The notes under the pieces were generated by a model that was given only the letters and a program-made list of their open reading frames with translations, did not search any database and was not told the DNA's origin. Shown here one piece after another: positions 9,417-17,937 of a stretch of 64,000 bases of DNA. The position numbers were made by a program, and so were the translations under genes. This stretch comes from JAPWJZ01 sp965279315. GTDB taxonomy: Bacteria > Pseudomonadota > Alphaproteobacteria > Micavibrionales > UBA2020. The stretch is taken from the NCBI GenBank assembly GCA_965279315.1, contig OZ257145.1:868001-932000 (forward strand), read 5' to 3'. The first letter of the stretch is position 1, and the number at the start of each line of letters is the position of its first letter.

Positions 9417-10274
9417 ATGTCTGTCCCCAAGGACGATAACGGCGGCAAGAAAAAGAACGGCGAAGGCTTGCTCAAAAAAGCCTTCAACGCCGCGCGCCGC
9501 TTTTCAATCTGGATCCGTCAGGGCAGCCTCGACCGTTCGCTGGTGAATGCCGCAAAAAATGGCCGCGATATCCGCGCCGCTTTCCTGATCGCCTCCGGCG
9601 CGAACCCGCATACAGCAGACAACGCGCCCCTGAAACTCGCGACCGAATTTGCGCACATGAATGTGCTGCGCGTGCTGCTGAAACACGGCGTGTCGGCGAA
9701 CGAAGACCAGGCCGCGGCGCTGCATATCGCGGTCGCCAATGGCCAGCGCGATGTTGCCAAATACCTGATGCAGCAGGGCGCCGATATCCACGCCCAGCAG
9801 GGCAAGGCGATCATTATCGCCGCCGGCCTGCGCAGCACGCGCATGATGGAATTGCTGATCGCCGAAAAGGCCGATGTGAACGCGCGCTACGGTGAACCGC
9901 TGAAGGTCGCGGCCGCCACCGGCAACGAACATGTCGCGCGCCAGCTGATCCGCGCGGGCGCGATCGTGACCATCAACGACAATGCCGCACTGTACGCCGC
10001 CTGCCGCAACGGCCATAAAAACATGGTTGAAGTGCTGCTCGATGCCGGTGCCGACCTCCATGCGCGGAACGACGGCATGGCCGATGTGGCCGCCGCCTAT
10101 GGCCATGCCCGCGTGCTGGAATTCCTGCTGAAACGCGGCGTGAAAGTCCCTGCCGATGGCGGGCTGGCGCTCCGCTGGGCGCGTGAAAACGGCCATGCCA
10201 TGTGCGCCCGCATGATCGAAGACCACCTTGCCGCGCAAGGCAAGAAAGCCCCGCCGCCCGCGCCGAAACCATGA
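9417..10274 (+). CDS. Ankyrin-repeat protein with basic N-terminus and Pro-rich tail
   Basis: A 285-residue protein with a Lys-rich N-terminus of about 35 residues, then roughly seven regular ankyrin repeats (for example VARQLIRAGAIVTINDNAAL and VEVLLDAGADLHARN). The short tail ends PPPAPKP. Unlike its upstream neighbours it lacks the LTxxD/LW domain. A 122-base gap precedes it, so it may have its own promoter. Its stop overlaps the next start as ATGA, a sign of coupled translation. The Pro-terminated tail resembles that of seven other proteins in the window. Confidence 0.85.
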   Translation: MSVPKDDNGGKKKNGEGLLKKAFNAARRFSIWIRQGSLDRSLVNAAKNGRDIRAAFLIASGANPHTADNAPLKLATEFAHMNVLRVLLKHGVSANEDQAAALHIAVANGQRDVAKYLMQQGADIHAQQGKAIIIAAGLRSTRMMELLIAEKADVNARYGEPLKVAAATGNEHVARQLIRAGAIVTINDNAALYAACRNGHKNMVEVLLDAGADLHARNDGMADVAAAYGHARVLEFLLKRGVKVPADGGLALRWARENGHAMCARMIEDHLAAQGKKAPPPAPKP

Positions 10275-11197
10275 CAGCGGCGATGACCGACCCCCGTTTT
10301 GAAACATGGCTTGCCAAGATGCAGGCCGCTACACAACCCGAAAAAAACGCGGCGCTGGCGATTGCTGTCGACATGCTGTCTTATCCGCAAGTAGAGGCGT
10401 TGATACGCAACGGCGCGGATGTGACGCAGGCAACGGGCGGCATCCCTTTCCTGTCTTGGGCCATCCACCGCACCGATGACCTTCAGATGGCGAACCTGCT
10501 GCTCGATCTCGGCTGCAGCGCAAAGGGTGTCGGGTTCGACAAACTCTGGGCTTTTTTCGAAGAAGATAAAGACAGCGCCTATAAACTGCTGGAACGCCTT
10601 GTCGCTGGCGGCATGGACGCCGATGAACGCATGAAGGCCGGCATTTATGCCCTGAAGCATGGCGATGCAGGATACATCGAGCGCCGCCTGCTGAAACCCG
10701 GTGAAGACATCGTCAGCCTCCTGTCCATCGGGCACGCACATGATGCCGAAGGGCTGCTGCAGAATGTGGCGGTCAATCTTGATGCGGAAAAAAATCTGTT
10801 CGCCGCGCATTTTTCCGGTGGCTACACCGCTGAAAAACTGGGCGATAAAGTTTCCGCCGATGGCATGACCGGCCTGATGCTGGCGATCCGTGCGCAACAA
10901 ACGGCGGAAGCGCTGGATTATATCGCGCGATCATCGCGCCTGACGGCCACCGATATGCTCGCCGAAGACCGTTTCGGGCAATCCGCCGTATCGCTGCTGG
11001 GTCACCGGCAGCAATTGGCGCAGGCGTTCGCGCCCGCGCTCTGGGCCGCGCAGCCGGAAGAAGCGCAAAAGCTGCTGGATGCCGTGCCGCCCCGTTACCG
11101 CGAACAGCTCGATGCCGACCGCATCATGCGCGACATCGCACAAAGCCGCATCGCCGGCCTTGCCCGCCGCAAGCCCTTATTGCCGGGTGCGCCATGA
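10271..11197 (+). CDS. Divergent ankyrin-like protein with shared C-terminal domain
   Basis: A 308-residue protein whose N-terminal two thirds consist of weak ankyrin-like helix pairs (VEALIRNGADVTQATGG, MANLLLDLGCSA). Residues from about 197 carry the shared domain: MTGLMLAIRAQQTAEALDYI, LTATDMLAEDRFGQSAVSLL, PALWA, and VPPRYREQLD. The start at 10271 is preferred because it overlaps the previous stop as ATGA; a second ATG at 10283 is possible. The end overlaps the next gene in the same way. Function is unknown; it belongs to the same operon and probably the same family as the genes at 5060 and 6637. Confidence 0.75.
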   Translation: MTAAMTDPRFETWLAKMQAATQPEKNAALAIAVDMLSYPQVEALIRNGADVTQATGGIPFLSWAIHRTDDLQMANLLLDLGCSAKGVGFDKLWAFFEEDKDSAYKLLERLVAGGMDADERMKAGIYALKHGDAGYIERRLLKPGEDIVSLLSIGHAHDAEGLLQNVAVNLDAEKNLFAAHFSGGYTAEKLGDKVSADGMTGLMLAIRAQQTAEALDYIARSSRLTATDMLAEDRFGQSAVSLLGHRQQLAQAFAPALWAAQPEEAQKLLDAVPPRYREQLDADRIMRDIAQSRIAGLARRKPLLPGAP

Positions 11198-11874
11198 CCA
11201 CGCAAGACACGGATACGCAGGATGCCATCTACCGCGCGGCCAAGGACGATGACCGCAGCATGGTTGCGGCGCTGCTGAAAGACATGTTCCAGAAATCAGA
11301 CGTGAAGCGCGATGATCTGGCCGGCTACTTCGCCACCATCGATGCGGTGACGCCGAAAATGGCGCATATGTCGCTGGTGGTGCTGTCGCTGCAGGCAAGC
11401 GCGACCGGACTGTTCCGCTACCTTGCGGAACAAAAACCCGATGACGCGCGCCGCATCGCCGAATCCGTCCTGCCCGTGATGGGCAAACTTGAATTCGTGA
11501 AGCCGCTCGCCGCCATGGGCGCAGATCCGCAATTCATGTCGGGCGCGCTGTTCGTGAAGGCAGCGGGTGATGCCGACGTCGATGTCCTGAATTTCATGAT
11601 CGCGCAAGGGGCTGACCCCGATTCCACCGCGCATATGCAGCAGCCCCGTCACGCATTGTCGGTGGCTGCGGATATTGACGACATTGCTGCGCGCCGCACG
11701 GTCGTGGGCCTGCTGCTGTCGGCAGGCGCGCATTGGGATGCGTTGCCGGACGACGCGCGCAGAACTGCGCAGGAAAGATATGCGGAATCGCGGCAGGCCG
11801 ATATCGCGCAAGAAGCCTTGCGCAATCTCAGACAATCAGCCGTCAAAAGAAACCTTAAGCCGCCGACGCCTTGA
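11194..11874 (+). CDS. Small divergent ankyrin-like protein with KPPTP tail
   Basis: A 226-residue all-helical protein with degenerate ankyrin-like repeats (LAAMGADPQFMSGALFVKAA, MIAQGADPDSTAHM, VVGLLLSAGAHWDALP). The C-terminus is basic and ends LKPPTP, the Pro-terminated tail type. It is the last gene of the six-gene plus-strand group; its start overlaps the preceding stop as ATGA. Its 3' end overlaps the convergent TetR gene by 20 bases. No signal peptide or membrane span is visible. Confidence 0.75.
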   Translation: MTTQDTDTQDAIYRAAKDDDRSMVAALLKDMFQKSDVKRDDLAGYFATIDAVTPKMAHMSLVVLSLQASATGLFRYLAEQKPDDARRIAESVLPVMGKLEFVKPLAAMGADPQFMSGALFVKAAGDADVDVLNFMIAQGADPDSTAHMQQPRHALSVAADIDDIAARRTVVGLLLSAGAHWDALPDDARRTAQERYAESRQADIAQEALRNLRQSAVKRNLKPPTP

Positions 11875-12469
11875 GCGTTTCGGCGCTGGTCGCCAGCGCC
11901 TTCAGCGTACAGGCGCGGATATCATCGATCGACTGCATGGGGATCTGCAATTTGGCAAAGGCGCGCATCGACAATGCCGATGCCAGCAGCATGTGCGAAT
12001 ACTTTTTCGCGTCGGTCGATTGCGGCACTTGGCCCATGCGCTTGGCGTTCTCGATGCAGGCCGCATAGGCTTCCTGCCACTGCGTCATGTAATCGTTCAG
12101 CAGCGCGGTGACGTTGTCGTTGATATGCGTGATTTCCAAAAGCGAATTGGTGATGAAGCAGCCGGGGCCGGTTTCAGGCTTGCTGCATTCTTCCACGATA
12201 TGGCTCAGGTGGCGGTCGAGCGCCTGCAGGGGGTTCGGGTCTTCCGCCAGCGCCTTCAGGCGGGGCTGCATGTGTTCCTGGAAATTGAGGCGCAGTGCGG
12301 CCTCGAACACCTTTTCCTTGTCGCCAAGCGCGTTATAGACGGAGCCCAGATGCAGGCCGAGGCGTTGCGCGAGGTCGCGCATCGAGGTTGATTCATAGCC
12401 ATGCGCCCAAAAACTTTCCATGGCGGTGTGGAGGGCTTTATCACGGCAAAATTCCAGCTTGCGTCCCAT
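11855..12469 (-). CDS. TetR/AcrR family transcriptional regulator
   Basis: A 204-residue DNA-binding regulator. Its N-terminal helix-turn-helix spans about residues 26-47 (TSMRDLAQRLGLHLGSVYNA), preceded by the usual FWAHGYE helix. The C-terminal ligand-binding part carries GPGCFITNSLLE, seen in one TetR subgroup. The first ATG fits the family start. The gene is convergent with the ANK operon and overlaps its last gene by 20 bases. Its own 5' flank is a 425-base gap. The target is unknown; it could act on its own promoter or on neighbouring genes. Confidence 0.88.
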   Translation of the reverse strand: MGRKLEFCRDKALHTAMESFWAHGYESTSMRDLAQRLGLHLGSVYNALGDKEKVFEAALRLNFQEHMQPRLKALAEDPNPLQALDRHLSHIVEECSKPETGPGCFITNSLLEITHINDNVTALLNDYMTQWQEAYAACIENAKRMGQVPQSTDAKKYSHMLLASALSMRAFAKLQIPMQSIDDIRACTLKALATSAETLKASAA

Positions 12470-12894
12470 AAATCGGTAATCCTTTTGAAAAAATCATCGC
12501 CCGGGAGCAAACAGTATTTCCCGTGACGGTCGTCGTTTTTATAAATCAGCGGGGCAGTAAAAAGCAAACATTCCTTGGGGTTAAAGTGAGAACGTATGTT
12601 CAAGATATGTACCAGTTTTGGGGCGCCGGAAGCCTGACGCGGGCAGGGATACCGCGTCCTTAATATTTTTTTCATATATTCAGCCTAGACTCAAGGTATC
12701 AGCAGAAAAACACTTGCGGCGACCACAGGCGATTTTCTGCAAACCCATGATTAAGCTATATTTTTGGATAACACGTGCTTTTTATTGCAACCACAAACCA
12801 CCCCCATTTAACGCGCTGTCGCAACGCCGGATGTGTTTCCTGCGTTGAACAGGCATGAACCGGTTTTAGAAAAGCCAAGAAGGAGAGAATAACG
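12470..12894. other. Gene-free interval between TetR and a small ORF
   Basis: This 425-base stretch separates two divergent genes and must hold both promoters. I see no RNA gene or terminator. An imperfect inverted repeat GAACGTATGTTC near 12592-12603 is a weak candidate operator, roughly 120 bases before the TetR start. Short open frames inside lack ribosome sites. Confidence 0.4.
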
Positions 12895-13134
12895 ATGGCC
12901 CGCCTTGATACTTCCGCAGATCTCGACTCGTACGAAACCCGCGAACTCGCCTGGGAACTGCAGCAGCCGCATCCCGACGAACAGCGAATCAAATTCTTTG
13001 TCGAGCACGAGGCTTGCGTGAAATCCGCGCTGAAGCTCGCGAACATGGCCGAAAAAGATCTCCTCAAGCGCCCGTCTTTGCGCCTGCTGCACAAACATCT
13101 GCATGAGGGCGATGTGAAGGCAACCAGCCACTGA
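12895..13134 (+). CDS. Small hypothetical protein
   Basis: A 79-residue polar, probably helical and cytosolic protein with a strong ribosome site (AAGGAG ten bases before ATG). It has no membrane span, and its Cys and His residues are scattered (EHEACVKSAL, HKHLHEGD). A rho-independent terminator follows within 30 bases, so it is a monocistronic unit. The family was not recognised. The clear ribosome site, the terminator and the ordinary codon use make it a likely real gene. Confidence 0.65.
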   Translation: MARLDTSADLDSYETRELAWELQQPHPDEQRIKFFVEHEACVKSALKLANMAEKDLLKRPSLRLLHKHLHEGDVKATSH

Positions 13135-13158
13135 CCTGACGGCCGGTTTTGAAATTTC

Positions 13159-13202
13159 ATTTGCCGCAACCGCATTTATTTGCGCGCTGCGGCAAATTTT
13201 TT
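13159..13202 (+). terminator. Rho-independent terminator
   Basis: The ten-base arms ATTTGCCGCA and TGCGGCAAAT are separated by a 19-base loop and followed by a T run. It ends the small gene at 12895. Confidence 0.75.
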
Positions 13203-13337
13203 CTGTGCTATCGAAAATGGCTTTGTGGGCCAATCCTATATTTGGGCGCATTTTTGAAACTTTTTTTGTGCAGCTGCGAAAATACTGGATAGGTTGGACG
13301 CGCTTGATGCATTTCGCGGTTCATACCAAAAGGGTTC

Positions 13338-14453
13338 ATGCTGTCGATGGCTAAATTGTGGCAAAGGTCCAAGGACCCTAAAACCAGCAAGCCCGTGACC
13401 GAGGTGCAGCCCGCGCATTCAAAGATAAATTCCCCGACCATCATTTTCCTTCCCGGCATTTTCACGACAGACGGCAAGCCCGCGCATGTGGCGGAAGGCC
13501 TGGACGAAATCGAGACTCTGCTGAAAAACCAGCCGGCGCTTCAGCAGAAACCCAAACTCTACGCGCTGACGCACAAGGCGCTTTGCACCGCCTTCAACAT
13601 CGCGGCCTACAATGCCAGCCCGCAAACCGCCTGCGGGCGCGAGGCGAAGAAGATCGTGAAGGACATGATCCTGCCGCTGGTCGTGAAGGACGGCAAGCCG
13701 CTGCCGGAACACGAAGCGCGTGCGAACTTGCGCAACCTCACGCTGGTGGCCTATAGCGCGGGCACAGTATTTGCGCAGGAAATTTATAACGCCTCCCTCC
13801 GGCAAATGACGGCGGCGGGCTACAGCGAAAAATCCGCGCGCGATATTTTGCAGGAAGTCGTGCTGATTTCCATGGCCGCCGTATCGCGCCCCAGTGATGA
13901 AGGCGGCCGCTTCACCACGCTTTACCTCGCCGCCGGCAACGACATCGCCGTGCGGGCGAAGAACAAGGTCTGGCGGCCGGTGAAGGAGCTGTTTGCAATC
14001 GACGGGCGTGACTTGAAAATTCAGGAACTGTCGCCGACCGGCCTTTTCATCACCGCCTATATCGACAAGAAAATGTGGCACTGGCGCGAAGACGATACGG
14101 GTGCGCTGACCAAGGCCGATATCCCGCCGCTGATGCCAAGGGGCACGGGAATCAGCAGCAACCATGAAATGCCGCATTATACGACCAGCGACGATGCGCA
14201 TAACGCCTTTTCGCGCCTTGTGCTGAACGGGCTGATCAATGCGGTCAACCGCATAAAACAGCCGCTGCCATCGGAACTGCTGGCGCCTGTGACGGCGCGC
14301 AACCCGGAAGAGGCCGCCGCATACCGCGCGCGGATCGACAAGGCACGACTGACCCCCGCCGCTGCCAATGATTTCGAGAAAAAGGCAGGGCGAAAGAAAA
14401 AGAAAGACAACCCGAAGAAACCGAAATCCGGGCCGCCCAAAAGGGCGGCTTAA
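13338..14453 (+). CDS. Putative serine hydrolase (alpha/beta-hydrolase-like)
   Basis: A 371-residue protein with a hydrophobic strand and oxyanion-like turn TIIFLPGIFT near residue 34. A nucleophile-elbow-like Ala-Tyr-Ser-Ala-Gly puts the putative catalytic serine at about residue 140, inside LTLVAYSAGTVFAQEIY. This layout fits lipase- or esterase-type alpha/beta hydrolases, though the Asp and His of a triad cannot be assigned safely. The last 30 residues are very Lys/Pro-rich. There is no signal peptide. It lies inside the ANK island, 22 bases before another plus-strand gene, so it could be a secreted effector. Exact activity is unknown. Confidence 0.6.
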   Translation: MLSMAKLWQRSKDPKTSKPVTEVQPAHSKINSPTIIFLPGIFTTDGKPAHVAEGLDEIETLLKNQPALQQKPKLYALTHKALCTAFNIAAYNASPQTACGREAKKIVKDMILPLVVKDGKPLPEHEARANLRNLTLVAYSAGTVFAQEIYNASLRQMTAAGYSEKSARDILQEVVLISMAAVSRPSDEGGRFTTLYLAAGNDIAVRAKNKVWRPVKELFAIDGRDLKIQELSPTGLFITAYIDKKMWHWREDDTGALTKADIPPLMPRGTGISSNHEMPHYTTSDDAHNAFSRLVLNGLINAVNRIKQPLPSELLAPVTARNPEEAAAYRARIDKARLTPAAANDFEKKAGRKKKKDNPKKPKSGPPKRAA

Positions 14454-14475
14454 TTTTTTCATGAAAGGAAAAATG

Positions 14476-14904
14476 ATGATCAAGAGACTGGGCGTGTTCA
14501 AGACGATTTTCTACCAGCACAACCTGCGCATCCTGACCCGCAGCGACGATGCGCAAACGGCCCTGAACGCGCTCGCCGAAATCATTGCCGTGCTGATGAC
14601 GCAGGAAGACATCACGCGCGCGCTGTCGGCCTATGATGCCGGGCCGGAAGATATCCGCGGGCTTTACCAGTTCCTGCTGCATCACGGTGCGGATATCTGG
14701 ATCCACGGAAATTATGTGGCGGCGCACAGCCTTGGCAACGCGGTGATACTGGAGGCCTATCTGCGCGACCGTGCGTTGCGCGATGACCGCGGCTATGCGC
14801 TGGCCTTCGCCGACACTTGCGTGCGGTATGTGGAGGGCGGCTATGCGGACCAGTTCCTGCGCGATAACCTCGATGTGTTCACCCCGCGCCAGATGCGGGC
14901 GTAA
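14476..14904 (+). CDS. Hypothetical helical protein
   Basis: A 142-residue predicted all-helical cytosolic protein of unrecognised family. The ATG at 14476 is preferred because AAGGA lies six bases upstream; ATG 14473 and ATG 14461 are in frame and possible. It follows the hydrolase gene closely and probably shares its transcript. It contains YQFLLHHGADIWIHGNY, which resembles a single ankyrin helix-turn, so it may be a very decayed member of the local repeat families. Its 3' end lies three bases from a convergent ANK gene. Confidence 0.6.
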   Translation: MIKRLGVFKTIFYQHNLRILTRSDDAQTALNALAEIIAVLMTQEDITRALSAYDAGPEDIRGLYQFLLHHGADIWIHGNYVAAHSLGNAVILEAYLRDRALRDDRGYALAFADTCVRYVEGGYADQFLRDNLDVFTPRQMRA

Positions 14905-14907
14905 CAG

Positions 14908-15600
14908 TCACGGCTGCGGCGGTTTTTTCCTGAAATGCGCAGTCGCGGGCGCGGCCAGTTTGCGGTGGCTGCCTTCCTTCAGGAATTTCTGCACGCCGGC
15001 GGCCGACAGGAACTGCGTCATGTTCTGTGTCTCTTCGTCGGTCTGGTTGCGGCGCTGCGCCAGTTCCAGCGGGGTCAGCTTCGCATCATTCGCAATCGTG
15101 CCGTCCGCCCCGCCCTGCACCAATGCGACGGTTGCGGCATAATTGCTGCGCACGACAGCGTAATGCAGTGCGGTGTAGCCGCCGTCGATCGACCGCGCAT
15201 TCGGCTGTGCGCCGTGTTTCAGCAGCGCGCGTACTGCCTCCGCCTTTCCGGCGAAAGCGGCCAGCATCAGGGGCGTGCGGAAACTCTTGTCGCCCGCCTC
15301 GATCTCCGCGCCGCGCGCGAAAAGCTTGTCGATGGCGGTGGCATGGCCCGCGCGCGCCGCTTCCATCAGCGGCGTGATGCGCGCATCGTCGCGCGGATCG
15401 ACGATGATGCGCGGATGTTCCAGCAGCGCGTCTAGCATGTCGGCGTTACCGAATTTCGCGGCGTAATGCAGCGCGGCCGTGCCGTCGGCTTCGGTCAGGT
15501 TCGGATGCGCGCCAAGGCCCAGCAGCACGCGCACCTCGCGGCTGTCGTTCTTTTGCGCCGCTTCCAGCAGCAGCAGCTCTAATGTCTTAAAATCTTCCAT
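14908..15600 (-). CDS. Ankyrin-repeat protein with KKPPQP tail
   Basis: A 230-residue protein consisting almost entirely of about six canonical ankyrin repeats (for example DGTAALHYAAKFGNADMLDA and TPLMLAAFAGKAEAVRALL). A short basic tail ends HFRKKPPQP. Cytosolic type, no signal peptide. It is transcribed on the minus strand, convergent with the gene at 14476. A strong bidirectional hairpin lies just upstream of its start and isolates it from the next minus-strand gene. Role as a scaffold or effector is inferred from the family and context. Confidence 0.9.
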   Translation of the reverse strand: MEDFKTLELLLLEAAQKNDSREVRVLLGLGAHPNLTEADGTAALHYAAKFGNADMLDALLEHPRIIVDPRDDARITPLMEAARAGHATAIDKLFARGAEIEAGDKSFRTPLMLAAFAGKAEAVRALLKHGAQPNARSIDGGYTALHYAVVRSNYAATVALVQGGADGTIANDAKLTPLELAQRRNQTDEETQNMTQFLSAAGVQKFLKEGSHRKLAAPATAHFRKKPPQP

Positions 15601-15639
15601 ATATGTAAATATAAGGGATTCGGAGGTTCAACCGCAAAG

Positions 15640-15675
15640 AAAAACCCCTCCGGAATCGCTTCCGGAGGGGTTTTT
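15640..15675 (-). terminator. Rho-independent terminator
   Basis: A perfect 15-base inverted repeat (AAAAACCCCTCCGGA and its complement) with a six-base loop ends the minus-strand gene at 15693. Its symmetry means it would work on either strand. Confidence 0.9.
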
Positions 15676-15692
15676 GATCTATTCAGACCCGA

Positions 15693-16178
15693 TTAAAGGT
15701 CGAAGCTGCCACCGTTGCCGGGTTTTTTCGGCTTTTTGGGGTGGACGTTCGGCTTGTCTTCCGAAGCGGGGGTCGAACCGCCGCCAAGGCCGCCGAGGCC
15801 GGGCAGGTTGAAGCCACCGAGGCCGCCAGCAGGCAGCAGGCCGGTGATTTCGTTTTTGATGGTGCCGGCGAGGGTCGACATGGTGTCGGCCACGCGCTCG
15901 TCCGTCTGCGCCAGGCGCTGGATCTGCGAAGCGGTTTTCTGCACGTCCATGATCACGGGCATCATTTTGAACATGATCTTGGAGGGGCTGATGTTGGGAT
16001 CGAGTGCGCCCATTTCCATGACGTCATCGACCATTTTGTTGAACTTGTCGCTGAGCGACTGGAACAGGGGCTGTGCAGCGCCGGTGTCAGCGGAAGCAGC
16101 TTCCTGGAATGCTTTGCGGATGTTTTCAAAAGCGTTGAATGCTTTTTCGGGATCGATGGGGGGAAGACCTAAATCCAT
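15693..16178 (-). CDS. Hypothetical protein with Gly-rich and Lys/Pro-rich C-terminus
   Basis: A 161-residue protein. The first 110 residues are predicted helical and amphipathic (KAFNAFENIRKAF, FNKMVDDVMEMGALDP). They are followed by a Gly/Leu-rich stretch and a Lys/Pro-rich tail containing HPKKPKKPG. The start at 16178 has AAGGAG ten bases upstream; the longer frame to 16253 lacks a ribosome site. It is monocistronic, with a terminator directly downstream. The family was not recognised. The flexible C-terminus resembles those of neighbouring island proteins in composition but does not end in proline. Confidence 0.65.
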   Translation of the reverse strand: MDLGLPPIDPEKAFNAFENIRKAFQEAASADTGAAQPLFQSLSDKFNKMVDDVMEMGALDPNISPSKIMFKMMPVIMDVQKTASQIQRLAQTDERVADTMSTLAGTIKNEITGLLPAGGLGGFNLPGLGGLGGGSTPASEDKPNVHPKKPKKPGNGGSFDL

Positions 16179-16358
16179 TGTGGAATGCTCCTTGGACAAA
16201 AATGTTAAATCGGGGTACGGGCGGAGATTCCCAGAATATGGCACTCGAGTCAATACACTAAATTTGGCATAAATAAAGCATCTTAATTACATAATATGTC
16301 GATATTCCTTTTGGATTCATGCCGTGCCATGATGGGCCATCGTTTAAGGAATGCCAAC

Positions 16359-16745
16359 ATGTCTCCCCGCCACAGCTTCAACAGCCTCGGACTCGGTGAC
16401 TGCCTCGACCAGCCGGGAATCGGCGGCGAGACCTACCTCACGCGCGCGATCAAGATGGGGCAGCATGATGCGGTTGCGGAATTCCTGAACCTCGGCTGCG
16501 ACCCGAACATGAAAAACAAAAGCGGCGAATACCCGGTCTATATCGCGCTCGCGATGAAGGATGAAGCGGCGCTGCTGCTGCTGTTCCGCGCCGATGCCAG
16601 CGTCTTCATTAAAAAAGGCGGCATCACCTTCCGCGAACATGCCTTGAAGGCGGGCTTGACCGATGTCGCCGAAACCGCCGCCGCTATCGAACGCCGCGAA
16701 GCCGCGATGCGCAGCGCGATGTCATTCCCGCGCGGGATGTGTTGA
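16359..16745 (+). CDS. Short ankyrin-repeat protein
   Basis: A 128-residue protein with about two or three ankyrin repeats (AIKMGQHDAVAEFLNLGCDP, NKSGEYPVYIALAMKDEAAL, LLLFRADASVFI) and little else. The start at 16359 is chosen for the TAAGGA eight bases upstream; in-frame ATG 16332 and ATG 16296 are less well placed. It is convergent with the M48 peptidase gene, 31 bases away. It could be a small adaptor or a remnant of a longer ANK gene. Confidence 0.7.
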   Translation: MSPRHSFNSLGLGDCLDQPGIGGETYLTRAIKMGQHDAVAEFLNLGCDPNMKNKSGEYPVYIALAMKDEAALLLLFRADASVFIKKGGITFREHALKAGLTDVAETAAAIERREAAMRSAMSFPRGMC

Positions 16746-16776
16746 TGCCCGACTTCCGAAGATAACTTCTCGCGCG

Positions 16777-17937
16777 CTACGCCGCGATGCCGGGTGCAAA
16801 GCGTTGCACGAAAGACGACACCAGTTTGCTGGCAGGGGGCGCCAGCCGCGCCGCCGCCTTGTTGAACTGCGTTGCGAAGAATCCGCGTTTCTCGGCGGCA
16901 TAGGCCCCGTTTTCTTTTTCAAAATCCTTCAGCAGCGTATCGCGGCGTTCGTTCGACGGATGCGAGCCGTTGATGAAGCGGTTCAGCCAGGACGTTTCGG
17001 CGGGTTTCGGCGGTTCAAGGCCTTGTGACCGGTATTGGTATTCGGTTTCGATGCGCTTCATCTTGACCATCGCGTCCTTGATCTTGGCCAATGCGGTTGT
17101 GAGGTCGGCAGTGCCGCCCGTCATCAGCGCCGCGCCGCGGTCGCACATTTCTTCCTGATGGCGGGATTTGATCGATTTCAGCGCGCGGCCGACAAGGTTG
17201 CTGGCGGCCACCACGCCGATTACGGGCAGCAGCGGCAGCGGGCCTGCAATCGCCGCCACAATCAGGCCGGCATTGATGATGCCGTTCAGCGGCATACGCG
17301 CCATCCATTTCACGCCGTTCTTCGGGTGACCCAATGCCACATGCGTCATTTCATGCGCAACAACCGCGCGCAGCTCGCCCGCGTCCAGTTCCGACAGCGC
17401 GCCCTTGCCCAGCATGATGACGGGGTCTTTGCCCGACGGGCGCGTGGTCGTGCCCGCCATGTAATCGGACACAAGGCCGCCCAGCGTCGCGCGGCCTTCC
17501 TTTTTAAAGAACTGGTCGATCACGAACACCTTCGGCACTTGTTGCAGTTTCGCAGCCTGCGCCAGATGCAGGTATTCGGCCACGAAGGTCGGATGGTCCT
17601 TGCCGAATTTCACCTGAAACGCGTTGCGGTCTTTCGGGTCGTTGAAATCATATTCAAGGAAGTCGCCGGATTTATGCTTGAGCAGCATTTTTTCGTGCAC
17701 TATGTCGACGGCCTTGGTGACGCCCAGACGCGACAGCGCCCAGAAACCCAGCGCGACCGGCGCCGCAATCACCAACCCGCCCACAAACGGCGCGAGCATC
17801 GCAAGCTTCACGCCGAGAATGCCGATATGCCCGGCCTCCGGCAGGTATTCGCCCTTGATCTTTTCAGGGAATGTCTGGAACTGGCGGATCGCGCCTGTCT
17901 TTTCATCAACAAAGGGGGAGGGGATTGCGGTTGCCAT
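16777..17937 (-). CDS. M48-type membrane zinc metalloprotease
   Basis: A 386-residue peptidase with the zinc motif HEMTH at about residues 195-199 (VVAHEMTHVALGHP) and the downstream Glu-containing helix HQEEMCDRGAALM near 260. Hydrophobic segments lie near 42-68 and 219-246. This matches the M48 (HtpX/Ste24-like) layout, with an inner-membrane location expected. ATG 17937 is preferred, with AGGAG six bases before it; ATG 17940 is adjacent. Unlike HtpX it begins with about 40 soluble residues. It sits among ANK genes, and its substrate is unknown. Confidence 0.88.
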   Translation of the reverse strand: MATAIPSPFVDEKTGAIRQFQTFPEKIKGEYLPEAGHIGILGVKLAMLAPFVGGLVIAAPVALGFWALSRLGVTKAVDIVHEKMLLKHKSGDFLEYDFNDPKDRNAFQVKFGKDHPTFVAEYLHLAQAAKLQQVPKVFVIDQFFKKEGRATLGGLVSDYMAGTTTRPSGKDPVIMLGKGALSELDAGELRAVVAHEMTHVALGHPKNGVKWMARMPLNGIINAGLIVAAIAGPLPLLPVIGVVAASNLVGRALKSIKSRHQEEMCDRGAALMTGGTADLTTALAKIKDAMVKMKRIETEYQYRSQGLEPPKPAETSWLNRFINGSHPSNERRDTLLKDFEKENGAYAAEKRGFFATQFNKAAARLAPPASKLVSSFVQRFAPGIAA

